A stretch of 64,000 nucleotides of DNA from Xenosphaeropsis pyriputrescens (lineage: Eukaryota > Ascomycota > Leotiomycetes > Phacidiales > Phacidiaceae): the NCBI GenBank assembly GCA_022609375.1, contig JAGKQE010000016.1, positions 420,316-484,315 on the forward strand, in the 5' to 3' direction. This document shows, piece after piece, positions 1 to 11,021 of this stretch. How positions within the stretch are numbered: the first letter of the stretch is position 1; the number at the start of each line of letters is the position of its first letter. Below the pieces are notes generated by a model. The model saw nothing but the letters and a program-made list of their open reading frames with translations. It did not search any database and had not been told where the DNA came from. Made by a program: the position numbers and the translations under genes.

Positions 1-462
1 CAGATGAAGTCAGTCTTCTGGTGCAACTGATAGATCAACTACCTATAGGACAAGTCCACAAAATCGACTATGTCCGCGGTATCCAGAGCCTCCATATCAC
101 ACGTAATATACCCCCCAATAAACCTACATTGCTACTACACGGATCCGATGAAACAATTCACATACGTTAACATTACTCGTCGGCGGTCTAAAAGCGTACA
201 CTGGCGCATCCATCGCACCACCATACTCTGTCAAGCTGAGATTGCGACCCGTGACCCTACCAAAATCATGACAGAGATCAGCAGCAGCGCGGATGACTCC
301 CCAACCATCATTTTCAGAAACCAAGACCTGGCCGTTGGTGCCATTACCGGCCAACTGGAATGCGCCGACAGAAGCATCGAAGGTGATGATTTGCTGCTGG
401 CCAATTGCCTGGGTGAAGATGAAGAAACTGGCAATCACCAGGAGGGATGCAAGATAGAACAT
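1..462 (-). CDS. GH115-family glycosidase, N-terminal part (runs off left edge)
   Basis: The first exon (462 to about 166) encodes a signal peptide (MFYLASLLVIASFF, ending near TQAIGQ) followed by the N-terminal signature of glycoside hydrolase family 115: a FDAS..FQLAGNG stretch, VLVSENDGWGVIRAA and DLCHDFGRVTGRNL. GH115 enzymes are secreted xylan alpha-1,2-glucuronidases of about 1000 residues, so only the start lies here. An upstream in-frame ATG at 510 exists, but the ATG at 462 places the hydrophobic core at the extreme N-terminus and is preferred. A GTATGT donor follows codon 99 (position 165). Downstream, a piece resembling the conserved SLIDQL region (LIYQLHQKTDF, about 1-40) follows an in-frame TAG, so the gene may be decaying or have an intron I cannot place. 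Family call is fairly firm; intactness is uncertain. Confidence 0.6.
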
Positions 463-510
463 TTTAAGGAGCTCAAAAGATGAATATCGGATCGGATGTA
501 TGTTGGACAT

Positions 511-1405
511 GACAACGAAAAGTTGGATAGTGAATAGCTACTTATATGAATGACATCCCAAACCTAAATTGGTACAGCTCAGCGTGGCAATTGACCCGAA
601 ATCATCGATTCGACGTGGGTAAATGGATGAAGCATATGCGAGGTAAAGTTGATCTAGATACAATATCTGTACAGATCATCGTTCTTAATTTGTTGTTGGC
701 ACTCGTGGACATATCCTTTACGATGATGTCGGTGGTAGGCCTCCGCAATTTTGTGGGGTACGCAAAGAGGCTCAGGATGATATTAGCCTGAATGCAAGTC
801 CATGCCAACCTGCGCGTTTGACACGAAAACCCTTGTTGTTCCCGACCCCATGGCACTGCTTACAATGACTTTGTGTTGGCACATAATTTTTCACTCACAG
901 GTTCCTCGACCAAAGGGTACCTATGGTTGGCATGTAAAGACTACAACACGAGGAAATGTTCACAGCATAGCCTTGGCAACGGCAATGCAAACAGTAAGTG
1001 TGGAATTTTCTTAGAAACAGGCAGAAGACGCATTGCATTGGCAGCATATTAGGTTCCATTTTCAGTGGGATGAGACGCAATAGGAATTTGCCAACCTTGG
1101 TACTTACAAACAGGTCACAAAGCCGTGCAACCACCAGACTCCATGAATGCCTCCCTCAAACTCCAGATGCTATATAACAAGCACTGCAAACGCTCAGTGA
1201 TACCATCAAACACCTTTTCTTACTCACCATTAGGATGCCCAGAGAGGCTATTGTAGACAAGTAAACACACTCAGAAAGATTTCCAATGAACTTAGCTGGG
1301 TCTCAGCCACAAATTATCCTCCGCTTCGTAGCATCGATTCGGACCGTATTCGCAACATACATTGGTAATCGATATGTAGATGGAGTGAGTGAGGGTTGCG
1401 GAGCT
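511..1405. other. Intergenic stretch, no gene seen
   Basis: This holds the 5' flank of the GH115 gene and the 3' flank of the BuGZ-like gene. Short reading frames here have no recognisable domain, signal peptide or splice support. Confidence 0.5.
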
Positions 1406-3086
1406 TTATTCATCTACAGTGCCGGTCACTGCAGGTTGTGCTGCCTCCACAAGTGCTGTCTCATCCTTGCTATCTGGAACGAATGCGTACCTGGGCATTT
1501 TGGACATCTTTTCTTCAGAGCTGACCTCGTTGTCAGAGTAAATCATTCTGGTGGGTTTGTCCTTCTTCGACTTCTTTTCCGTGACTTCTGTGGTTGCTGC
1601 AGGAGCTGCCTCTTGGGTCGTCGGAGGGGTGGACACAGAAGCTGTCTGCTGATCTGTCTTCTTGGGGGGACGGATTCCTGCTTCAGCCATACGAATGATC
1701 TCATCAATGTCATCAGCTGGACGAGATGCACTCGATACCAATTCATCCACAGATGATGCAGTTGGTGGATAGTTAGGATCGTAACCTTGAGTTTGGGGTG
1801 GATAACCGTGCTGCTGGTCCTGTCCGTTCCAGCCTCCACTCCAACCTTGTGAACCGCTTTGACCTGGGTATGGGGAAGATGCTGGTGGGCCGCCCTGGTG
1901 CATTGGCTGAGCAGAGTAGGAGTTTCCTGGAGGTCCGCTGAACGATGGTCGCTGAGGCAGACCGGGAGCTGGAGGAAGGCTTGGTGGTCTGGATGGCAAA
2001 GAACCATTTTGCGGTGGGGAATGAGCTGGTGGCTGGTAAGGATTGTAACCTGAAACTGGAGAACCGGCGCCGTAGCTGTTGGGTGGTGGGCCGCCCTGGA
2101 AGCCTGGAGGTCCTTGACCATAGCCTGGAGGAGCAAAAGACTGCTGAGCTTGGTATGACTGGGGAGCGGAGTATGGAGATTGCTGTGGAGGGTATTGCTG
2201 GCCTGTCGGCGAGTACGAAGGCTGTGGTGGTGCATAGGCCTGTTGGTAAGCTGGGGCAGGTTGTGCGTATTGATCTTGACTGAATGAGCCATGACTCACA
2301 CCTTGTGTTCCACCGAATGATTGTGGTGCTGGGAATGGAGAGCCGTTCTTCAGAGACAATTGTTAGTATATGGTATCCTGTAGGAAAGCACATGACCTAC
2401 GTATGCTGGACTATGACCCATTGCTGGACTTTGCGCATTCTGGAGGCCATCCATTGGTGTGTTTGCTCCGCTGCTTCCACCTCCAGCAGCTGCTTCCGCC
2501 ATACGCGCCTTGTGCTCTGCAAGTCTCTTTTTGAGCTCGGATGGGGACTCGAACTTTGGTTTCTTAACACCTGAAGATCCAGCATTGCCAGGACCAGGGT
2601 TGCCGGTAGCAGCACGACGCTCGGCCTCAGCTTGGTAGAACTGCTGGATGATTCGCTGGTTGTGGGCTTGGGCGATATCTTCTGGAATACCTTCCATGCC
2701 GAAAATCTCTACGCTGAGATCGCTGCGATTTGGTAAAGCATTGTCGACCGAAGTGAGTGTCTCCTTGTGAACCTGATTCATGTGGACAGACAAACCTACA
2801 ATGCTGGTTAGCTAGCCATAACTGGCGCGACAGAGTTTGCAGATAGCTACAGAAACTCACCTCCTGCTGTGTTCAATCGGCGACCACATCTCTCACACTT
2901 AAAGTGTTTTGCCTTCTGATGCGAGATGAGGATCTTGAGGTCATCGAAGTCGCGCTCACCTGCGCCGGAGATTAGCAAACCCGCACGTACAACGGTGTGA
3001 ATATTGCGAGTAAACTTACAGTAGTAACACCATGGACGAGCCAGGATTTCTTCGACATCGGGATGACCACGCTTTTTCTTACCCAT
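1406..3086 (-). CDS. BuGZ/ZNF207-like C2H2 zinc finger protein
   Basis: Four exons: 3086-3020, 2959-2861, 2795-2401 and 2347-1406, giving 500 residues. Introns have GTAAGT, GTGAGT and GTAGGT donors; the last carries a perfect TACTAAC branch site. The N-terminus MGKKKRGHPDVEEILARPW leads into two C2H2 fingers (C20, C23, H36, H41 and C44, C47, H60, H65), then a conserved block with FGMEGIPEDIAQ. This order is diagnostic of the ZNF207/BuGZ family. The C-terminal two thirds is low-complexity Pro/Gln/Tyr/Gly-rich sequence. Metazoan BuGZ binds Bub3 and microtubules and forms condensates through a similar disordered tail. I see no obvious GLEBS Bub3-binding motif, so the mitotic role is inferred. 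An ATG 102 nt upstream is in frame, but the MGKKKRGHP start matches the family and is used. Confidence 0.9.
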
Positions 3087-4787
3087 GTTTGCGTTATTGT
3101 GCGTGATTTGCGGTTTGACAAAAGTGGTGGTTGTGAATGATTGCGATTCTGGTCGCGCATCGATATGTATGTACCTATGTTTCCGCACGTACTCCTCGCT
3201 TAATTACCATGGGATTTTGGCGAATCACATATTTCATTTCCAACCTCGCCTCCTCATGAAACTTTTTTTCCCTTCCGCAAGCAAAACTGCAACACCCATC
3301 ATCACCACAGAAAGTTGTAATGCATCTTTCACGGCCCTCACGAACATATCCAATTGTCCTGTTCCGTCAAACAGCTACACCATGTCTTGAGCCTTTCCAT
3401 TACAGCTTAAGCATGTCTAACTGGCCTTGCACATCTTGCTCAACCAATTATTGCTCTACCTCTACTAACCCATGGCTGTCCATCTGGTCCTCACTGTCGA
3501 GATTTGAGGACAAACAGGAACTCAGTGTACTATATGCAGCATCTTGATCAGTCGCTTGGCCCCTAGGCATCCTACGAGATCTTCTTCGGAAGGCCTGGCA
3601 GCTTTATTTGCGTCTTGTGAATGAGTTGTCAGGGACTGAAAAGGAGTTTGTGATCTTCGGATTTCTACTTTCCATAGAGGCACGCTGCAAGACAAACCGG
3701 GCCTTCATAGTCCACACTCTTACTCTTTATGAGCATCCTACACGAGTGTGGCTCCTTGCGCACCTACAAATGTATCATGTGATGTGACAATATGGGATTG
3801 GGCGAGAGAAATATATATATATATGTAGTCTCGACAAAGTAATTCAACTACAACATCAGAACATAAAACCACTGAGTGCTGGCTCCTACAAGCAGCCATA
3901 CTCGTCCACACCTTTTATATCCAAAAAAGAAGAGAGTGAAACCAATAGGTGTAGTATGATTATTAGATTGTACCATCAATCCCAAGTGAATATATAAGGA
4001 GTACTTGTTGAGATATATAAATCGATATAACACCCCATCTCATTCAGTGATAGATAAAATAGTAAACTCACATACACCAGAATATTCAAGTGAGCGAATC
4101 ATTTCATCTGTCACCGAGTGAGTCCCATACAATCATCAACCCAACAATCATCAACAAACCACTATATAATCTCGTCGTCACCCGCACCAACAGCGCCTCC
4201 AAGATTCGGCAAGTAGTCCACCAACACAAGAGCGAGGGCAGAGCTAGTCATGAAACGACCAGTACTACGATTCGTGGAAGATTTCGCAGATGACAACGAG
4301 GACGCCAGACGACAACGAAGCGATGTCAAGCACACAAATGTCGAAAACAAGGTATACGACCAAGAATCCACATTTAAATACGGCGAGAAAGAAACAGTCT
4401 GGACTTGTATGGTAGAGGTGGGGGGGGGGCAGCATGTTTATATAGGTGCGTTCCTAACTTGGTGTCAAGAGGAGTTGGAGTCGAAGTTGATGCAATATAT
4501 ACCAGACATTATAAATTAAGTGTGCACACTCGAAAAGCGAGAGTTGTAGGCAGATTCACTGGAGTACGGCGTCACAAGTCAAGTGAATGGTGGAGAGCAG
4601 GTAACACAGACTCGAGCATTGTACTGAATGAGTGACACGGCATGAATATGGAGGTATGTTGGATAACCCGATCATTTCTCATAAATCTCATTACACGCCC
4701 TCGCTGAACACTATGCCAACAATAAGACAAAAGCAACAGGGACACGCTAGCTCTCACACAAAGGCACTTCTCAAAACCAGTCCGCAT
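3087..4787. other. Intergenic stretch, no gene seen
   Basis: This is the 5' flank of the BuGZ-like gene and the 3' flank of the 6PGDH gene. It has a short (AT)n run near 3812-3825 and a G-run near 4420-4430. I find no supportable coding region. Confidence 0.5.
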
Positions 4788-6438
4788 TCAAGCCTTCTTC
4801 CACTCGAAGTGATGCTTCCCGGTCTCGGGCTTCCCAGCCGGCTCCCCCTTTTTATCATACATATGCTTGCCAAAGTAATCCAGCTCAGCCTCATAGAACT
4901 GAGTAGGCAGCTCCAAGTTCCCGCAATACTTAAGGTACTCGAGCGTAGCCGAGATGCTAGGGATGACGGCATCAGACGCGACGCCCTTAGCAACGACTCT
5001 CTTCAGCGCACTAAAGCCCTTCTTGAAGTCCTCAGCGATACGCGGCTCGTAAAGGAGGTTGCGGTTGCTGTCGCGGCCATGCTTTCCCTCGAAGATGGAC
5101 GACAGCATGTCGGCGATGTAGTCGGCCTGGATGATGCAGCCGGCACGCCAGATCTGGATGACGGTGTTGTAGTCGATGTGCCACTTGTTCTGACGGTCGC
5201 TGACGTCAATGATATCCATGCCCTGGGCGTAGGATGCCAGGCAAGCGAGATAGACTGCCCAGCGAAGGTCTTCAACGAAGGCAGTCTTGTCGGTATCGCT
5301 GATAGTGATGGGGCTGGGTAGGAAGGATCCGTGGAAGGTGGCCTTAACGTGTTCGCGCTGTGCGCGGTCTGCGGATACAAGGCGGAGGAAGTGTGCTGTT
5401 GACAGCGTTGGTGCTGGTACATGTTGCTGGGTTGCTTGTACGTTGGACCAGATTCCCGTGCCTTCAGATCCATCGATGTCTTGGACTACTTTGTCTTGTA
5501 CTTCACCGAGCACATGGTGACCTTCTGAGTCTTTCTTTCTGCAAATGTCGGCACCAATCTTTACTAAGAACGTTCCTTTCTGATAGGTATTAGATATGCT
5601 TTGCTTAAGCTTGGGGTGTGAGAATGCTTACCAATTCGCCTTCTGAGGACCATTTCTCAAAAACATCTCCGATCTCGTCATATTTCATGCCCAAGTGCTT
5701 GTTCATGATCGTCCACGCCTAGTCGTATGTTAGATTCTCTTCATGAGAAAAGAGTCGAAATATATACCTCACTGATAGCACACATCATGCCATGCTCAAT
5801 ACCATTGTGAATCATCTTAACGTAGTGACCAGCACCACCCTGACCAATCTTACCAACACAAGGATTCCCCTTTGGATCCTTAGCAGCGACTTTTTGGAAG
5901 AAAGGCATCATGATATCCAGCGCAGCTTCCTGTCCACCAGGCGACATACTCGGACCTCTCCTGGCAGCTTGATATCCACCACTGACGCCACAACCGATAT
6001 AATAAACCCCTTGGGCCACCAACTTGCCCTGTCGTCTCTGGGTGTTCATCCAGTTTTCATTCGAGCAATCCACAATGATATCCCCCTCCTCCAAGTACTG
6101 TTGTAGGCCATCGACCACGGTATCGCCAACGGTACCGTGAGGCAAACTGAAAAAGAAAACTTTGGGGGAATCGAGTGATTCACAGAGATCTTTATAGTCT
6201 TCGTGTTTGGAAAGTTTGGATCCATCAATCCCCTGGTCTTTGGCAGATTGGATCAGGGAGTCGACTGTCTCCTCGCTGGGATCCTGGAGACAAACATGAA
6301 TGCCATTTTCGGCGAACAATAGTGACATTCCTCCACCCATGCTACCACAGCCTATCATTGCTATCTGTTCCATGATGAGTTGGAGTTCGTTTTATGGATT
6401 TAGACCTGACGTATTTTATTTACCTTCTTGATCTCCAT
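4788..6438 (-). CDS. 6-phosphogluconate dehydrogenase, divergent fungal form
   Basis: Exons 6438-6424 (15 nt), 6364-5768, 5718-5632 and 5579-4788, all phase 0, give 496 residues. If the 15-nt first exon is not used, an ATG at 6373 starts the protein MEQIAMIG instead of MEIKKIAMIG. The enzyme oxidatively decarboxylates 6-phosphogluconate to ribulose 5-phosphate, making NADPH in the pentose phosphate pathway. Seen are the Rossmann loop GCGSMGGGM, SGGYQAARRGPSMSPGG (usual form SGGEEGARYGPS.MPGG), the catalytic-lysine block GAGHYVKMIHNGIEHGMM, and YFGKHMYD near the end. The changed substrate loop and a divergent helical region after EGTGIW suggest a paralogue rather than the housekeeping isozyme. 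Length is normal for the family (about 490). Confidence 0.9.
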
Positions 6439-8696
6439 GGTGAATTGGTTATCGGCTTTTAGAATGTGTTGTATGATCTTGTTATCTTATCCGCGAGAAT
6501 TGCAGGAGTGTAGAAATTGAAGCGCAGCAATAGAATTAGCTCGAAGATGCAATGAAGATTAAAGCAGAAGAACTAGAAGTGCGATGAAGAGAAGTAAAAC
6601 CACAAATTTGTGTTTATTGTAACGTGCAATAATTACTTGAAGGATTTGATGTGTGGATAGTACTTGATGTCACAGCCGTTCCATAGATGTGACGTATTCT
6701 TGTAAAAAAGGCATTGGAGTCACTGCTCAAACATTTGTGCACGTCGAAAACCACGTCATGATGCTTTCCCTTTCCTACCCACAGAGTAGAGGCACGGGAT
6801 AACAGTAGGTACGTGTTAGAGACTTCAGACACTCGGATCTTTGGGTATCAATAGTTACTTACTTTCTTCTCACAGACAAACAGCGAGACAACAACATTGA
6901 AGATGCGAGCATCTCTTATGCCTCATCCGTCATCCGTTGCTTCCAAGCGAATTGAATGCAGAAAAGCAAAAGCCAGATCAGATCAACCATACCGAGGTAC
7001 CTAATATTCTCCGCCGTTCCCGTATCCATATTTACACATCGGACAGGGCTAAGTGTGCTTGTATATGGATACTTGTACACATCTACTAGGTACTTTACTA
7101 TGTACTTAGTTATCGCAAGAGTGCCTCACCCCAACCCCTCATCACACCCCACTCACTATCATAGTATCATACCACCAGAGGAGCAACCTCGGTGTACTTG
7201 TTACTTATTACTGTACTTCTGTGTACGAACTACGTACAGTAGCATGGTGTTTATCCATCCAGTGAGAACAAAGATGCTCACATGTACCATGTACTACATT
7301 CTTCTCAGCTCTCGTGTTACAGGCCAAGCCATGGTGTATTACCTAGTACACAGATACCTTAGGTGCTTTGTTGAAATACCCTATTCGTATAAATATAAAC
7401 AGGTACGTTTTCGTAGTGGAGAGGACATTGGATGCCCTACTAATTATTTACTGTCACCAAGAAAGTAAGTCGGCAAGTTGTAACGACTTTAGTGTTGAGA
7501 AGATACGCTGAATCAAAGCCTTCACCCAAGACTGTTCGGCGATGCCGTCTGAATTCAGCATGCGGCGTTAGTATCATCATCATCATCATCATCATCATCC
7601 TCATCATCCCCATCGATGCTCATAAACAACTCAATGGCAGGGCCAAGCGATGGGCGTCTTACTTATCCACCTTGGCTTTGAGCCTGTGCTGACCCAGTAC
7701 ATAGTAGTATCGATCAAAATCAAAATACGAACATCAAGACACTTCTACTTTCAAGTACTGTAATAGAATAGAAAACAGTAAGTGAGTAAGTGAGTAAGTG
7801 AGTAATTCTCTGACTATTACTCTATTTCTCACCAATCCCATCTCCATCCCATCTCCATCCCATCTCTTGTCATCCCCACTTATTTATAGTTACAAAAAAC
7901 AGTCCATGTAGAATACTTCGAATGCTTATTCTGGAAGTAGAATAGCATGAAGGCACAAGTGTACCTGTGAAAAATTACCACGGCTGACGAAAACGGAGTA
8001 CAACTACAACTACTACTACTACTACTACTCACGGTGACACGGTGACACGGTACCTTACCTTTGAATATCCGAATATCCTAATATCCTAATGCCCTAATTA
8101 CTCTGCCCATGACGAGAACAGAATTGATCGTTGAGAGATGTACAACTTGAGGGTGAGGGGCTGAGATGTTGTCTTATCCCCCACTCCACACAACTGGGTA
8201 TGTGCTACTCGGAGCGGAGAAGAGGAGAGTAGAGTTGAGTTGAGTAGAGTAGAGCAAGCAAGGTACAACATCCATAAAGGAAAGTAAATCATAATATATA
8301 TCTCATCTCCATCCCCTTCCCCTTCCATCCCTCGCGACTGTCATTCTTACCTTACCCTGCCTTGCCTTGCGTTCCAATTCACTCAGACTCATCATCTGTC
8401 CAACTCAACCTTACCGCATCCCTAGCTAGGAGGTGTATGCACTCGCACCGATACAATCAACACCGACATACCTCTCCACCGTCTACTTATTACATATCTA
8501 CCGCACGACTGCCGCCCACTGGCCTCAGAACTATCACCAAATAACAGAGCAGAAGACCACCTCTCACCCATCTACAATATCATCACGCTCGTTTCCAACC
8601 GGCACAAACCCCCTGCAAAGAAATTCGAGGAAAATCACCCTCGAAAGAAACAAAGCCCACAATAAAATTAAGAAAAAGGAGAGAAAAGGAGTCAAT
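6439..8696. other. Long intergenic region with simple repeats
   Basis: 2.2 kb between divergently oriented genes. It contains an (ATC)n tract at about 7573-7599, a GTAAGTGA tandem at about 7778-7806, a CCCATCTCCAT tandem at about 7837-7866, an (ACT)n tract at about 8005-8030 and three copies of ACGGTGAC just after it. No coding feature can be supported; the last few hundred bases are presumably promoter and leader of the secreted-protein gene. Confidence 0.5.
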
Positions 8697-9079
8697 ATGC
8701 TTTTGGGAAATCTTCTTGCCCTCGTCGTCGTCGGAATGGCCGGCTTTGTCGCCGCTGTACCAATTTACACGTCGCCGTGCACAGATGTAAGTAAACCCAA
8801 GTTATCCCAACCCAACCCAACCCAATCCACGAAATACCCCCCGCGACTCTCATACATCCTCCCACATATTCCCCGCATTTCCCTGAATTCCCCATGTTCT
8901 CAAATACTCTTGTACAAAGCCACACATCTCCATGGCTTTCTTTTGAAGAAAGAAAAGGGCTGACGCGAAGTACGTAGGAGGTGCTCGATAAAATCCTCAG
9001 TGGAAAGGCCGATGCGGCTACGTGCTGCAGCTACGGGGTGTGCATGGGCACTCGGAATATCAAGGCCACGAGGGATTGA
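8697..9079 (+). CDS. Small secreted cysteine-rich protein (63 aa)
   Basis: Two exons, 8697-8786 and 8978-9079. The intron (8787-8977) has a perfect GTAAGT donor, a GCTGACG branch site 15-20 nt from its TACGTAG acceptor, and joins phase 0 to phase 0. Exon 1 encodes a clean signal peptide (MLLGNLLALVVVGMAGFVAA). After cleavage the mature peptide is about 42 residues and contains PIYTSPCTD, then EVLDKILSGKADAATCC and SYGVCMGTRN. It has four cysteines, two of them adjacent, enough for two disulphides. I recognise no family. Size, signal peptide and cysteine content are those of fungal small secreted proteins (effectors, antimicrobial or surface peptides), but nothing shows which. Each exon alone is too short to stand out, so annotation pipelines may miss it. 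Confidence 0.7.
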
Positions 9080-9400
9080 GCGACGGGCCAGCAGCCATGA
9101 CTTGACGCTTCTCGAATTGGGCGTTTTGCAAACTTGCAATTTGGCATGTCGTGTTGTCCCCGCGCTTTCCTGGGCATCGGCGTCTGTGGGATTTGGGATA
9201 TGGAGTTTGGATTGGACTAGATTGGGTTGGACTTGGTTGATTTGCGGCATCATTGTCATCCTCGTGATGAGAACCTGACGGGCATCGGAAGAGAAGCAAA
9301 AGGTAGAATGGCGTTTTGGGATAATGATATTGGAGATTGGAATACAAATTGGAATGAGATTAATCAACAATTCTCCATCATCATTCAAATTGACAAACAC
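9080..9400. other. Convergent intergenic gap
   Basis: About 320 bp between the stop codons of the small secreted protein gene and the isochorismatase-family gene. It should hold both 3' UTRs. No further feature is seen. Confidence 0.4.
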
Positions 9401-10485
9401 CTAACCACCCTCACCCTCCCCCCGCTCCGCCGCACAAAAACTCGAACTATCAACAACAAACCCATAACTACTCCCGACATTATGCAAGCAAACCTCGCGC
9501 CCCCCCTCGGTGGTAGTAGCACAGCAGTCCCCAACAAGCACACAGTCCCACCCGGCGTTATACGCATCCGTCAGCGTGCCCAGCACACACTGGTCCGTAT
9601 TGACGCCGGCAAAGAACACCGTCTCCCTCCTCACGCCGCCACCCTCCCCGCTCAGCCACCGCCACAGCTCCTCCTCGCCGCTCCACAGCCCACTCATGCG
9701 CGTCTTCGCGCACCGCACGTCCTCCTCGCGCGCGTGCACCTTCAGTGGCCCGTAGATGTCCGCGTTCCACGTCCCGCGGAACAGGCAGCGCCCCTTGCCG
9801 TCGCCCAGGTCAGCGCCTAGCCCGGCCGGGGTTGGGGACGACGAGGAGGGGAAGGCGATCAGGGACCGCGAGAAGCCGCGTTGTACGCCGGCCGGCATGC
9901 TGGAGAGGGAGGTGTCGTCGAGGCCCCAGTTCAGCCATACTATCTGGAGCGTGTCAATGGATATGGGAGATATGTGAATAGGGGGGACGCGTCATGTGAT
10001 TCGAGGATAGTGAAGCAGGAATATATATGCAAGACGCACCTGGATGCCCTCAGCCCTACACTTCTCAATGACAGCAATAGTAGGCTCCACAGCCGCCATG
10101 CCTAGGGGGTGATCTCTGCACTAGACAGTCCATCAGCACCACTCCATCTCCAATTCCATGTCCATCTGTATCCCAATTCTCCAACCCCTCCCAACCCTTT
10201 CCCCAAAAAGAACCCCATTCCCTCCTCAGCACCTAAGCAACATCTCGCACCCAAGTAACTTACCCTCTCGCTCAGGAAGAAATTCTGCATGTCCACGACG
10301 ACGAGCGCACACAGCGCCGGCGCAACGGTAATGGACGCGCGCGGCCCCTGCGTCGTGGCTAGCGTCAGCGTGGGCGTGTGCGCGCGCGCCAGGTCGTATG
10401 TGCGGGTGGCGCGGGAGTAGGACCACTGAGCGTGGGGCGGGCCGAAGGTCAGGATGTCTGGATCGCTGTTGGTGTTGGGGGACAT
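9401..10485 (-). CDS. Isochorismatase-family cysteine hydrolase
   Basis: Exons 10485-10264, 10120-10040 and 9943-9401 give 281 residues. Introns use GTAAGT and GTGCGT donors; the acceptor at 10121 restores the family stretch CRDHPLGMAAVEPT. The isochorismatase-like triad is visible: Asp65 in VVVDMQNFF, Lys in DVRCAKTRMSGLW, and the nucleophile Cys in GVNTDQCVLGT, followed by AYNAGWDCVLVGDCCATT. Members hydrolyse C-N or vinyl-ether bonds (isochorismate, nicotinamide, N-carbamoyl compounds); the substrate cannot be read from sequence. There is no signal peptide, so it is probably cytosolic. Exon 3 is unusually GC-rich. The last ~15 residues are charged and low-complexity (Glu/Gly), slightly longer than expected. 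Confidence 0.88.
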
Positions 10486-11021
10486 TTTGGGGGATCTGGG
10501 ATGGGAGAGAAGGGGGATTTGAGGTTGGTGGTTGGAGGTTGGAGAATAGAGGTGGGCTGGTGAAGGGGTGATGTTGATGTTGAGGATGCTTTGATGATAC
10601 TCTGATGATAGTGATAATGATAATGCTAGGTAGGGGGCTTATCTTCGTGCAAGGAGGGCGGGGCTTGGAGCTTATCGGCCGTTGCGGGGTGAGTGGCGGG
10701 ACTCGACCTCGATGGGTAACGGTGGAGTGCTGGGATGATGAGATGGTAGATAGCATTCGAAGGCATTACATATTTAGGTACTATTTGCTACGCGTGGCTG
10801 GTCATCAGAACTGTCGAACAGATGTAGCCATGTAGCAGTAGGAATATTGAGCATCTGCGTAGTGTTAGTATACGCCATGGATTCATGTATAATATTTGCA
10901 TTCGTATATTGAGCTCCCACTCTATAATAGACTTGCACCCACACCAAAAAGTGACTTTCTATGAAAACTCAACTATATTCATTGACTTTCAATGGACAGC
11001 ACAGCACTCATTATTCATCAA
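10486..11021. other. Intergenic stretch, no gene seen
   Basis: Promoter side of the isochorismatase-family gene and 3' flank of malic enzyme. No supportable coding feature is seen. Confidence 0.4.

Noticed and set aside
4632..5321. 229-codon plus-strand open frame
   Set aside because: Lies wholly antisense to the conserved C-terminal exon of 6PGDH and has no domain of its own.
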